The notes below the pieces were generated by a model. It had not been told where the DNA came from, searched no databases, and was given only the letters and a program-made list of their open reading frames with translations. A stretch of DNA of 64,000 nt, from NCBI GenBank assembly GCA_040878185.1, contig JBBDMS010000033.1, positions 1 to 64,000 on the forward strand, in the 5' to 3' direction. Source of the DNA: JAWXBK01 sp040878185 (lineage in GTDB: Bacteria; Pseudomonadota; Alphaproteobacteria; Dongiales; Dongiaceae). The position numbers were made by a program, and so were the translations under genes. Numbering within the stretch: position 1 is the first letter of the stretch; each line of letters begins with the position of its first letter. This document shows, piece by piece, positions 26,562-36,700 of the stretch.

Positions 26562-28168
26562 GACGGACCCCCGTCATCCTGCTGCCCTGCAACCCAGGCC
26601 GCAGCCTGCGCTTCCAGCGTCTTGCGATCGACCTTGCCAACCGGCAACAACGGTAGAGTCGCTCGCGACCAGAATTTCTTGGGCATCTTATAGTTCGCCA
26701 GCCGCTCGCGACACCATCGCTCGATGGCGGCGAGGTCGAGCGCATGTCCCGGATGCGGTACCAGGAAGGCGTGGCCGACTTCCTGCCATTGCGCATCGGG
26801 TGCCCGCACCACGCTGACCTGCGCGACATCCGGATGCGTTTCGATGACCGTCTCGATCTCGCGCGGCGAGACGTTGTAACCACCGGATTTGTACATGTCA
26901 GTGAGTCGCCCCACGAGGCGAAGGCTGCCGTCGGTCAACCGGATCGCCCGATCGCCGGTTCGCAACCACCCATCGTTACCAAAGGCCGCCACCGTCACTT
27001 CGGGCTGGCGGAAATACTCTTTCATGACGCAATCGCCGCGAACCTGCAGTTCATCGTTTTCCGCCGCAATGCGGATCTCGACGCCGGGTGCCGGCACCCC
27101 GATTGTCGCCTCGAGCGCCGCTGGATTGCGCGTCGGTGGGACGAAGGTCACCGCACCGCAAGTCTCGCTCATGCCCCAACAGGTCGAGAGGGGCGCACCG
27201 GTCGTCAGAAGCTGCGTCACCAAGGACACGGGTGCCGCAGCACCCGCCCACCAGATCAGCTGAAGGCTGGAGAAATCCGTGCGGAGGAAACTTGGATCGT
27301 CAACGAGGCGGCAAAACATCGCGACCTCCTGCCCCCAGACGGTTATCCCTTCACGTTCGATCAATGCAAGGCTCGCGGGCGGATCGAACCGCTCCATGAA
27401 AATCTGCGTGCCTCCGGCGATGAGATTGCAGGTCGCGACATCGCCCAGACAGCCGATATGGTCGATGGGATAGTTGTTGATCTGTCGGACCGGATCCGCC
27501 GACCAGATCGAAGCAGCGTGTCGATAGACGGAAACGAAGTTGCAGTGCGTGAGGACGACACCCTTGCGACGTCCGGTCGAGCCCGACGTATAGATGATTG
27601 CCAACGCATCGTCGGGCGACACCGCATCCTGCGCCGTCTCGAACGCATTGTCGGCAATCGCATCGGCCCCCGCAGTAAGCGGCGTCGGGTCGCAACCCTG
27701 TTCTCCGAAAATCACGATGTTCCGGATGGACGGACAGGCTTGCGCCATCGCGGCAAGATCGGCGCGAAAATCTCGCCCCTCGAACTGTGCGAGGCCATAG
27801 AGCAGAACCGGTTTTGCATCCCCGACGACATACTCGAGTTCCGATCGTGTATGGCGCGGGTTCAATCCCACGAAAATGGCGCCGATCCGCGCGGCGGCGA
27901 GATGGAGAATCAGATACTCCGGCCGCGGTGTGCTCAGTACGGCTATCGCATCGCCGCGTCCGACGCCCTGCGCCAGCATGGCGCGTGCCGCGGTATCGAC
28001 GAGTCGCGAGAATTCTCCATATCGGAAACGCCGGTCATGAAAGACGACCGCCTCGCTATCCGGCCTATGCGTCGCATGGTGAACGAGATAGTCGCCGACA
28101 CGCGGCAGAGTGGCGATCGCTGCCGCGATGCTTGCGACGCGGCTCGGATCCGAACCCGACATCGACAT
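26558..28168 (-). CDS. Class I AMP-forming acyl-CoA synthetase
   Basis: A 536-residue ANL-superfamily ligase. The P-loop-like motif IIYTSGSTGRRKGVVLTH, the A5 motif WGMSETCGA, the A7 motif LRTGDRA and a C-terminal domain with GGYNVSPREIE and Lys in GKVDRKTLEAQ are all present. It activates a carboxylic acid to its CoA ester; the acid cannot be told from sequence. Coupled to the MaoC gene by a 4-base overlap. No specific match to acetyl-CoA synthetase, so a medium-chain or aromatic acid is more likely. Confidence 0.88.
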   Translation of the reverse strand: MSMSGSDPSRVASIAAAIATLPRVGDYLVHHATHRPDSEAVVFHDRRFRYGEFSRLVDTAARAMLAQGVGRGDAIAVLSTPRPEYLILHLAAARIGAIFVGLNPRHTRSELEYVVGDAKPVLLYGLAQFEGRDFRADLAAMAQACPSIRNIVIFGEQGCDPTPLTAGADAIADNAFETAQDAVSPDDALAIIYTSGSTGRRKGVVLTHCNFVSVYRHAASIWSADPVRQINNYPIDHIGCLGDVATCNLIAGGTQIFMERFDPPASLALIEREGITVWGQEVAMFCRLVDDPSFLRTDFSSLQLIWWAGAAAPVSLVTQLLTTGAPLSTCWGMSETCGAVTFVPPTRNPAALEATIGVPAPGVEIRIAAENDELQVRGDCVMKEYFRQPEVTVAAFGNDGWLRTGDRAIRLTDGSLRLVGRLTDMYKSGGYNVSPREIETVIETHPDVAQVSVVRAPDAQWQEVGHAFLVPHPGHALDLAAIERWCRERLANYKMPKKFWSRATLPLLPVGKVDRKTLEAQAAAWVAGQQDDGGPS

Positions 28169-28188
28169 GGTAAGCCTTTGTGCTCTCG

Positions 28189-29311
28189 TTAGACCTTCGC
28201 CGCCTCGCCAGCACCGCCGACGCGCTGCGCAAGTGCTGCGGCCATGAACTCGTCGAGATCGCCGTCGAGCACGCCCTGGGTGTCGGAGGTTTCGACGCTG
28301 GTGCGCAAATCCTTCACCATCTGATAGGGCTGCAGCACATAGGAGCGGATCTGGTGGCCCCAGCCGATATCGCTCTTGCCCGCTTCGGTCACCGCCGCTG
28401 CCTGCTCCCGGATCTGCAGTTCACGCTCGTACATGCGCGCCTTGAGCATCGCCATGGCGGTCGCCCGGTTGCGATGCTGCGAGCGATCGGCCTGGCATTT
28501 GACCACGATGCCGGTCGGAAGATGCGTGATCCGGATCGCGCTTTCCGTCTTGTTGACATGCTGGCCGCCGGCACCGCTCGAGCGCAGCGTGTCTATATGC
28601 AGGTCCGCGTCGCGGATCTCGATCTCGATATTGTCGTCGACCACCGGATAGACCCAGACCGAGGCGAAACTCGTGTGCCGCCGCGCATTGGAATCGTAGG
28701 GCGAAATGCGCACCAGTCGATGCACGCCGCTTTCGGTCTTCAGCCAGCCATAGGCATTATGGCCGACAATCTTGAGGCTCGCCGATTTCATGCCGGCCTC
28801 TTCGCCGCGGCTTTCTTCGAGCCATTCCACCTTGTAGCCGTGCGCTTCCGCCCAGCGCTCGTACATGCGCAGCAGCATCTCGGCCCAGTCCTGCGCCTCG
28901 GTGCCGCCGGCGCCGGCATTCACTTCGAGATAGGCGTCGTTCGCGTCGGCTTCGCCCGACAGCAGCGTTTCGAGCTCGGCCTTGGCGGCCTGCGCCTTCA
29001 GCGCCTTGAGCTGGGCCTCGGCCTCGGTAACGCTGGCCGTGTCGCCTTCCGCCTCGCCGAGCTCGATCAGCGTGAGTGCGTCTTCGAGCCCGCGTTCGAG
29101 GCTGCGCACCTGATCGATCGCGGCGGTGAGATGCTGGCGCTCGCGCATGACGCTTTGCGCCTTCGCGGAATCGTTCCAGAGCTCGGGATCTTCGGAGTCG
29201 CGGTTCAGAACCTCGAGGCGGTCGAGCGCGCGATCCCAGTCAAAGATGCCTCCTCAGCAGCGCCGACGAGGATTTGATCTCCTCCGCGACTGCCTGGATT
29301 TCCGCCCGCAT
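28189..29311 (-). CDS. prfB: Peptide chain release factor 2, with programmed +1 frameshift
   Basis: A 373-residue RF2 read by a +1 shift. Frame 1 starts at the ATG at 29311 and gives 23 codons, then hits TGA at 29242-29240. The next frame begins DWDRALDRLEVLNRD and runs 350 residues to the stop. The catalytic GGQ is in SSGAGGQHVNKTESA; the stop-codon recognition motif reads SPY where E. coli has SPF. RF2 ends translation at UGA and UAA, and shifts at its own UGA when RF2 is scarce. Without joining the frames the gene looks truncated (start at 29148). Downstream of mrcA on the same strand. Confidence 0.96.
29240..29257 (-). promoter_or_regulatory. prfB +1 frameshift (recoding) site
   Basis: On the minus strand the bases read AGGAGGCATCTTTGAC: a perfect Shine-Dalgarno-like AGGAGG three bases before the slippery CTT codon and an in-frame TGA followed by C. 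This is the arrangement of the E. coli prfB site (AGGGGGTATCTTTGAC). It makes RF2 production depend on RF2 level. Confidence 0.95.
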
Positions 29312-29387
29312 GATTCGTTCCTTCCGATCGGATGACGCGGCGCGTTTCTTAGAAAGTCCCAGGCCCGCCCGTCAATGGGCGCCCTCC

Positions 29388-29430
29388 AATGGGCCGCCCG
29401 TCGATGGGTCGTCCACAATGGGCCGCCCGT
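29388..29430. repeat. GC-rich direct mini-repeat between mrcA and prfB
   Basis: The 14-base unit AATGGGCCGCCCGT occurs twice (29388-29401 and 29417-29430). Degenerate copies lie between them and just upstream (29369-29380). The spacer between mrcA stop (29442) and prfB start (29311) is otherwise featureless. A related unit occurs near 54831-54858. Confidence 0.7.
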
Positions 29431-29441
29431 GCATCCCGATA

Positions 29442-32021
29442 CTAGTAAAGGCCGCCGGTGCCGCCCGAACCCGAGTTCGTGGTGCCGGTCGGCGTGCCGA
29501 TCCCGAGACCGATATCGCCGCTGCCCCCCATCGGAACGCCGACGCCCTCGATGAAGACCATGTCGCCGGTCGGTTCGGTACCTTCCTTGAAGGCTTCGAA
29601 GATCACCTTCGTGTCGCCGGCGGTCGCGCGCTGGCCGGTCTCGGCATTCACGCGCACCAGTTTGATGCCGGGCGGAATGCGGAAGGGGATCGCCGGCGCA
29701 TCGGCCAGCGCATCCATCATGAAGGCCGTGAAGATCGGTGCGGCCGCGCTCGCACCCTGTTCCTTGCCGCCCAATGTCTGCGGCTGGTCGAACCCGACAT
29801 AGACGCCGACCGCGAGATCGGGCGTGAAACCGATGAACCAGGCATCGAAGGATTCGTTCGTGGTGCCGGTCTTGCCGGCGAGCGGCTTGCCGACCGCGGC
29901 GACGCGCGCGCCGGTGCCGCGCTGCACCACGCCTTCGAGCAACGAGACCATCTGATAGGCGCTTCCGGGGTCGGTCACCGTTTCGCGCGTGTCGGGCAGT
30001 TCCGGCGGCGGACTGCCGTCCCAGTTCTCAGCCTGACAGCCTTCGCAGGGCCGCTCATCCTGTTCGAAGATTGTCACGCCGCGGCGATCCTGCACGCGGT
30101 CGATGAAACTCGCCTCGATGCGCTTGCCGCCATTGACGAACATCGCGTAGCCGGTGGTCAGCCGCAGCGGCGTGGTTTCACCCGCACCGAGCGCCATCGA
30201 CAGGACCGGCATCAGATTGGAGACGACGTCGAAGCGCGCCGAGAGCTCCTTGATCTTTTCCATGCCGACCGCCTGGGCGAGCCGCACCGTCATCAGGTTG
30301 CGCGACTTCTCGATGCCGAGCCGCATCGTGCTCGGCCCATAGAACTGCTGCGAATAATTCTCCGGCTTCCACAAGGGCAGACCCGGGCCCTGATCGATCA
30401 CGATCGGCGCATCAAGGATGATGGTCGAGGGCGTGTACCCGTTTTCGAGCGCCGTCAGATAGACGAACGGCTTGAAGGCCGAACCGGGCTGGCGCAGTGC
30501 CTGTGTCGCGCGATTGAATTCCGATGTCTGATAGCTCCAGCCGCCGGAGAGCGCGAGCACGCGGCCGGTATGGGGATCCATCGCAACGATGGCGCCCGAC
30601 ACTTCCGGCACCTGGCGCAACCCATAGAGAGCCGGGCGTGGCGCCGGCGCTTCCTCGCTCACCTCGTCGCCGGCATCGTCCTCGGTCACGGGCTCGCCGT
30701 CGGCGGGCACTTCGACCACGACCGTTTCGGTCGCCTCTTCCGTGGCCGCCTCGTCGCTCGCAGCCTCGTCCTCGCCCGGCAACGCCTCGACCGCGATCAG
30801 ATCGCCGATCGCCAGCACGTCTTCGGGCTTCGAGGGCGCAGCCCCGACCGTCTGTTCCTCGAGATTGGGACGCGCCCATTCGATTTCGGCGAACGGAATT
30901 CGTGCCTCGTGGCCGTCGGCAAATCCGATCAGCGTCTCTTTCTCTTCGAAGCCGAGGACCACGGCGCGCTCCCAGCGCCAGATATCGGTGTCGGGCGGCA
31001 GCGCTGCGAGCTGCGCCGCCCAATCCTCTTCGATGTCGACATGACCGAGCGGCCCGCGCCAGCCGTGACGGCGGTCATACTCGACCAGCCCTTCATGCAG
31101 CACGCGCGTGGCGATCGCCTGCAGTTCCGGATCGAGCGACGTGCGCACCGAGAGCCCGCCCTTATAAAGCGCGTCCTCGCCGAAGCGCTGCGCCAGTTCG
31201 CGGCGAACTTCTTCGGCAAAATAGTCGGCGGTCACCGCTTCCAGCGTGCCGCGACGCACCGGCGTCAGCACTTCGGCCCGCGCGGTATCGAACTCTTCGC
31301 GCGTGATATGGCCGTCCTCGAGCATGCGCGTGAGCACCCAGTCGCGCCGATCGTGCGCCGCCTCGGGCTTGCGCACCGGATCGTAGTTGTTCGGCGCCTT
31401 GGGCAGTGCGGCCAGGAACGCCGCCTCGCTGATCGTCAACTCGTCGAGCGATTTGTTGAAGTAGTTGAGCGAGGCAGACGCAACGCCGTACGAGCCGAAA
31501 CCCAGATAAATCTCGTTCAGATAAAGCTCGAGAATGCGGTCCTTGTCGAAGGCCTGCTCGATGCGCGTGGCAAGGATCATTTCCTTGAGCTTGCGCTCGA
31601 TCGACACCTCGTTGGTCAGAAGGAAGTTTTTCGCCACCTGCTGCGTGATGGTCGATGCGCCAACCGGCCGCCGGTCGGAGCCCATCGCCTTCAGGTTGGT
31701 GATCGCGGCGCGCAGGATGCCGGGCAGATCGATGCCCCAATGTTCGTAGAAGGTCTTGTCCTCCGCCGAGAGGAACGCCTCGCGCACGCGATCGGGAATG
31801 ACCTCGACTGGGACATAGACACGGTTCTCGATGGAGAACTCGGCCAGCAGCCGTCCGTCGCCGGCATGAACGCGCGTCACGCGCGGCGGATCGTAATCCG
31901 CCAGCTCATTGACTTCCGGCAGACCGGACGCGAGATGCTGATAGAGAAAGTACGCGCCGACCATGCCCGCCATAGTCGCGATCGCCACAAAGGCGAACAA
32001 GAAAGCAAGGATGCGTCGCAC
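29442..32021 (-). CDS. mrcA: Bifunctional penicillin-binding protein 1A
   Basis: An 859-residue class A PBP. N-terminal membrane anchor (ILAFLFAFVAIATMAGMVGAYFLY), then a GT51 transglycosylase domain (SAEDKTFYEHWGIDLPGILRA; RRPVGASTITQQVAKN), an OB-like insert and a transpeptidase domain with SAFK (GSAFKPFVYL), SRN (EKSRNLMT) and KTG (GKTGTTNESFDAWF). The insert between the domains carries an acidic, low-complexity stretch (EDEAASDEAATEEATETVVVEVPADGEP region). It polymerises and crosslinks peptidoglycan. It follows amiC by 50 bases, a standard alphaproteobacterial pair. Ends in a Gly-rich tail. Confidence 0.96.
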   Translation of the reverse strand: MRRILAFLFAFVAIATMAGMVGAYFLYQHLASGLPEVNELADYDPPRVTRVHAGDGRLLAEFSIENRVYVPVEVIPDRVREAFLSAEDKTFYEHWGIDLPGILRAAITNLKAMGSDRRPVGASTITQQVAKNFLLTNEVSIERKLKEMILATRIEQAFDKDRILELYLNEIYLGFGSYGVASASLNYFNKSLDELTISEAAFLAALPKAPNNYDPVRKPEAAHDRRDWVLTRMLEDGHITREEFDTARAEVLTPVRRGTLEAVTADYFAEEVRRELAQRFGEDALYKGGLSVRTSLDPELQAIATRVLHEGLVEYDRRHGWRGPLGHVDIEEDWAAQLAALPPDTDIWRWERAVVLGFEEKETLIGFADGHEARIPFAEIEWARPNLEEQTVGAAPSKPEDVLAIGDLIAVEALPGEDEAASDEAATEEATETVVVEVPADGEPVTEDDAGDEVSEEAPAPRPALYGLRQVPEVSGAIVAMDPHTGRVLALSGGWSYQTSEFNRATQALRQPGSAFKPFVYLTALENGYTPSTIILDAPIVIDQGPGLPLWKPENYSQQFYGPSTMRLGIEKSRNLMTVRLAQAVGMEKIKELSARFDVVSNLMPVLSMALGAGETTPLRLTTGYAMFVNGGKRIEASFIDRVQDRRGVTIFEQDERPCEGCQAENWDGSPPPELPDTRETVTDPGSAYQMVSLLEGVVQRGTGARVAAVGKPLAGKTGTTNESFDAWFIGFTPDLAVGVYVGFDQPQTLGGKEQGASAAAPIFTAFMMDALADAPAIPFRIPPGIKLVRVNAETGQRATAGDTKVIFEAFKEGTEPTGDMVFIEGVGVPMGGSGDIGLGIGTPTGTTNSGSGGTGGLY

Positions 32022-32071
32022 GTCGGTCTGTCCCCGAATGCCCGGCGGTCGATCCGCCGGGGCCGCTCCGC

Positions 32072-33280
32072 TCAGGGCTGGAGCAAGGTCTGGTTTGATT
32101 CGAAATAGGCGTCGATCGCCTCGACAATCGCCCGGCCAAGCTTCGCCTGATATTCGGACGAGCGCAACAACGCCTCGTCCTCTACATTCGAAAGATAACC
32201 GAGCTCGATCAGAACCGAGGGAACGTCGGGCGCTTTCAGCACGGCAAATCCCGCAAACCGGTGTGTATTTCGCAGGAGATGGGCCTCGCCCCCGATGGCG
32301 TCAATGAGGAGCCGGGCGAACTGCACCGAATGGTTCTTGGTTTCGCGCTGCGCGAGGTCGATCAATATCCCGGTAACCACCTGGCTCTCGCTCGACAGAT
32401 CGACCCCGGCGATCAGGTCGGCCTTGTTTTCCTTGGCCGCCAAGGCGGCCGCCTCCTCGTCGGAGGCGTTTTCGGAAAGGGTGTAGACCGAGGCGCCGCG
32501 CAGATCGGTGGTCTGGTGCGCGTCCGCATGGAGCGACAGAAAGAGGTCGGCATCCGCCGCCCGCGCGATGGCGATCCGGTCGCGCAATTGCACGAAACTG
32601 TCGCCGTCGCGGGTGAGGCGAACCTGGTAGCGACCGGTCGCTTCCAGCATGTCGCGCAACGCCCTGGCGACCTCGAGCGTGATCTGTTTCTCATAAACGC
32701 CGCTGACACCCAGCGCCCCGGGATCGATACCGCCATGGCCGGCATCGATCACGATCATCGGCGGCTCGTCGGGCTCCGCCGCGCGCGGCTTTGGCGGCGG
32801 AATCGGGAAACTGACCGCGACGGCAGCCATGTCAGGGCCGGAAATGTCCGGCGGGCCACCCCGCGCTGCTTCGAATTCCTGCGCCGTGGCCTCCACCAGG
32901 TCGATCACCAGCCGGGTGGGCTTGTCGACCGCTGCGGGCAGCAGGATCACCTGTCCGGCCAGAGCGGGGCGCGCGAGGTCGAGCACCATCCGCGAGGTGC
33001 CGGGTGCGAACAGGCCGTAGCGCAAGGCCGTCACGATGCCGCGGCCCGGTGGCGGGGCGGCAAGCTGCCAGTGGACCTCGGCGAGGTCGATCACGACCCG
33101 GTAGGGATCGGACAGCAGATAGACGCGGTAAGGGACCGGGGCGCTCAGATCGAGCACCACCCGGGTCTTGTCCGGATGCAGACCCAGCCGGATATCGGTG
33201 ACCGCCGGCTCTGCCAGCGCAGGGCCGGCCGCACCCAGGGTCAGCAGAAGCCAGACAAAGAGCCGCAGGAACCGGCGCAT
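32072..33280 (-). CDS. amiC: N-acetylmuramoyl-L-alanine amidase with AMIN domain
   Basis: A 402-residue periplasmic amidase. Signal peptide MRRFLRLFVWLLLTLGAAGPALA, then an AMIN domain (residues about 25-130) that targets septal peptidoglycan, a Pro-rich linker and an Amidase_3 domain with zinc-site motifs VIDAGHGGIDPGALG, SLHADAH and catalytic Glu in IELGYLSN. It cleaves the amide bond between MurNAc and the stem peptide during daughter-cell separation. The ATG at 33280 is chosen because it starts a proper signal peptide; 108 upstream in-frame residues are rejected. Divergent from rne. Confidence 0.94.
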   Translation of the reverse strand: MRRFLRLFVWLLLTLGAAGPALAEPAVTDIRLGLHPDKTRVVLDLSAPVPYRVYLLSDPYRVVIDLAEVHWQLAAPPPGRGIVTALRYGLFAPGTSRMVLDLARPALAGQVILLPAAVDKPTRLVIDLVEATAQEFEAARGGPPDISGPDMAAVAVSFPIPPPKPRAAEPDEPPMIVIDAGHGGIDPGALGVSGVYEKQITLEVARALRDMLEATGRYQVRLTRDGDSFVQLRDRIAIARAADADLFLSLHADAHQTTDLRGASVYTLSENASDEEAAALAAKENKADLIAGVDLSSESQVVTGILIDLAQRETKNHSVQFARLLIDAIGGEAHLLRNTHRFAGFAVLKAPDVPSVLIELGYLSNVEDEALLRSSEYQAKLGRAIVEAIDAYFESNQTLLQP

Positions 33281-33786
33281 ATAGTGGCCCGCACCGCGCA
33301 TGCCACGAGATATACGGTCGGCGCCGGGTACCCAGCAACGGGAAACCGGTGTGATAGGCGGCCGGGAGAGAACCAAGTTTCCGTTGTGGAAAACTGAGGC
33401 GGCCGGTATTCTCAATTCCGGTTCGATCCGCAGCCCGCCGTCCAACCTTCGGTTTTCCATAGGAATTCCAAAAGCTTGGCGCCGGCACCGAAGGTTTCCG
33501 AGCGCGCGCGCCTTGCGCATCGCCGGGAACGCCGGCAGCGCGGTTGGCGCGTTCGAAACCGCCTGGAACGACACGGCAGCCTGGCCACCCCGGGAGACGA
33601 CCACGAGGGGCGGTCCAAGACAGTTGATGGCCAGGCCCGCAACACTGCGCCCGCTTTACGAGCGTTGGCGCGGAGAACGGCAGCCCGCGATGCACATCGG
33701 CACCACGACTGCTTTCACATGCAAGAGCGCGCCGCTCGTCGCTGCGAGCGACGGACGCATTCGGCGCGCACGGGAGTTCTATTGCC
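33281..33786. other. 506-base gene-free spacer between amiC and rne; probable long rne leader
   Basis: No convincing gene is present. On the plus strand TTGTGG (33384-33389), 17 bases, then TATTCT (33407-33412) is a possible promoter for rne, which would leave a leader of about 370 bases. Long structured leaders that let RNase E cut its own mRNA are known in E. coli. Base composition is that of the flanks. Promoter assignment is weak. Confidence 0.4.
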
Positions 33787-36700
33787 ATGACGAAACACAT
33801 GCTGATCGACGCCACCCACCAGGAAGAAACCCGGGTGGTGGTCGTGGACGGGCAGCGTCTCGAAGAGTTCGACGTCGAGACCGCCCAGAAGAAGCCGCTC
33901 AAGGGTAACATCTATCTCGCGAAGGTCGTGCGGGTGGAGCCATCGCTCCAGGCCGCCTTCGTCGACTACGGCGGAAACCGCCACGGCTTCCTCGCCTTCA
34001 ACGAAATCCATCCCGACTATTACCGGATCCCGGTCGCCGATCGCGAAGCGCTGATCGCCGAAGAGGCCGAAGTGCTGCGCGAACAGGCCGACGCCGAGGA
34101 CGAGGACGACGAATCGAGCAACAGATCCGGCGGGAACCGAAACCAGCATCACAGCGATCACCGTCAGGACGATGGCCGGCACGACGATCAGGGCCACGAC
34201 GATCATGCGCATGACGATCACGAAGACGAAGACCATGACCGCGAAGCCGACGATCACGACGACGACGAAGACCGCGATGACGATGGCAATCGCGATGAGG
34301 AGTCTGAATCGGCATCCGGCGACGGCGACGCGGATGTAACGGGCGCGCCGTTCGACGATGACGACGCCGGCCCGTCCGGCCTGCAGCCCGATACCGATTC
34401 CTCGGAGAACGATTCCGAAGTCGAGCCGGTCATGCAGGACGGCGAAGGATCGGGCGACAGCGACCTGGCCGAATCGCTGAGCGGCGAACCGGCATTGCTG
34501 CGCCGGGACAGCGACGATCCGATCCTGGCGAAGTCGATCGACAGCCTGTCCGACGATGTGTCCGACGATGCCCGGCCGATGGAAGGCAACGCCGGCGGCG
34601 ATACGGGCTCTGACAAGCGTCCGCCGACGCGGATCGAAACGGTCGGCGGCGACGAGATCGACGAGGCAAAGCAGCATCGACGCGTGCTGCACCGCCGCTA
34701 CAAGATCCAGGAAGTGATCAAGCGCCGGCAGATCATGCTGGTCCAGGTCACCAAGGAAGAGCGCGGCACCAAGGGCGCGGCACTGACCACCTATCTCTCG
34801 CTGGCCGGCCGCTACTGCGTCCTGATGCCGAACACCGGTCGCGGCGGCGGCATCTCGCGCAAGATCAGCAGCCCCGCCGACCGCAAGCGCCTGAAATCGG
34901 TCCTGGAAGAACTGGGCATTCCCGACGGCATGTCGGTAATCGTCCGCACCGCCGGCAGCGAACGGACCAAGGCCGAGATTCGCCGCGACTGCGATTATCT
35001 GCTGCGGCTGTGGGACGGGATCCGCGAACAGACGCTGAAATCGACGGCGCCGGCGCTGATCCACGAAGAAGCGAATCTGATCAAACGCTCGATCCGCGAC
35101 CTTTACTCGCGCGACATCGAAGACGTCATCGTGGAAGGCGACGAAGGCTACAAGGCCGCGAAATCGTTCATGCGGATGCTGATGCCGAGCCATGCGAAGC
35201 GGGTACAGCAGTACAAGGATCCGAAGATCCCGCTGTTCCAGCGCTTCCACATCGAAAGCCAGCTCTACGCCATCCACAGCCCGGTCGTGCAGCTCAAATC
35301 GGGCGGCTATGTGGTTCTGAACCAGACCGAAGCGCTGGTGGCGATCGACGTGAACTCGGGCCGCGCCACGCGCGAGCGTCACATCGAGGAGACGGCGCTC
35401 AAGACCAATCTGGAAGCGGCGGCCGAAATTGCCCGCCAGCTCCGGCTGCGCGACCTCGCCGGCCTGATCGTGATCGATTTCATCGACATGGAAGAGCAGC
35501 GCCACAACAATGCGGTCGAGCGCAAGATGAAGGAAGCGATGCGCCAGGATCGCGCGCGCATCCAGATCGGTCGCATCAGCCCGTTCGGACTGCTCGAGCT
35601 GTCGCGCCAGCGACTGCGGCCGAGCCTGGTCGAAGCGAGCACGGAGATCTGCCGCCATTGCCGCGGCATCGGCCATGTCCGCTCGACCGAGTCGACCGCG
35701 CTGCACATCCTGCGCTCGCTCGAGGACGAGGCGATCCGCAAACCAGCACCGGGCTTTTCGGTGCGGACGCCGACCGCGGTTGCCCTTTACATCCTCAACC
35801 AGAAGCGCCGCGCACTCGCCGAACTCGAGATGCGGCACGGCGTGCGCGTCTACGTCAACGGCGATGATGCGCTGATCCCGCCCGATTTCGAACTCGAGCG
35901 GATGAAGGAATTGCCGGCCGGCGAGCAACCCTTGCCGGTGCCCGCCGCTCTCGACCTCGCGATCGCGGCCGAACCGGACATCGATGCGGATGTCGATGTC
36001 GACGAGATCGAGGACGAGGGAGCCGAGGAAACCGAGAGCCCGACCACGGCGCCGGTCACCGAACGCGGCGATCGCGAGCGCGGCCGACGCCGACGCGGAC
36101 GCCGCGGCCGCCGTGCCGATGGCGAGCGCGGCGAACGGACCGACCGCAACGATCGGCCCGAACGGAGCGAGCGGCCCGAGCGCAGCGAACGACCGGAATC
36201 CGAACCCCAGCCGGTGGCGGCCGCACAGGATGACGACGAGGTCGAACCGGGCACCGCGCAGAGCGCGCCGCCGTTGGCGGCCGATGCGGGCGAGGGTGTT
36301 GGTCCCGACGGCAAGCCCCGCCGCCGTCGTCGGCGCGGGCGCCGCGGCGGTCGCCGGCGGCGTCGCGGTCCGGGCGAAGAGAATCAGGCGGAGGGCGAAG
36401 CGGAGCCGGATGCACCTCACCCATCCCAGGCGCCAGCACGTCCGGTCCTGCCCTCGCCAGCCGATTTCCGTTTCATCGGCGATGTCGATCTCAGCGGCGA
36501 CGTTGCCGATGGCGACGAGGACGACGACGACAACGATCGGGTCGCCGCGCTTGCGGCCAATGCCGGCGCAAGCGACGCCAATTCGTACGATGACGATGAC
36601 GACGGCGAGGACGACGATGGCGATGCGGCCGAACCGGAAGAAACCGGCGAGGACAATGACGATCGCAGCGACGACGTGGCCGCAGAGCCGCGCGACGATC

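Noticed and set aside
28189..29148. prfB as a truncated gene starting at 29148
   Set aside because: Upstream bases encode the missing RF2 N-terminus in two frames joined by the classic +1 shift site.
29274..32108. A 944-codon frame antisense to mrcA
   Set aside because: PBP1A on the other strand has every catalytic motif; the opposite frame has none and is Arg/His-rich.
34143..34310. His/Asp-rich segment as a separate gene or horizontally acquired piece
   Set aside because: It is in frame within RNase E and the S1 domain continues on both sides.
33715..36420. A 901-codon frame antisense to rne
   Set aside because: Shadow of the acidic and Arg-rich RNase E sequence; its hydrophobic Val/Ile/Phe runs come from Asp/His codons read backwards.
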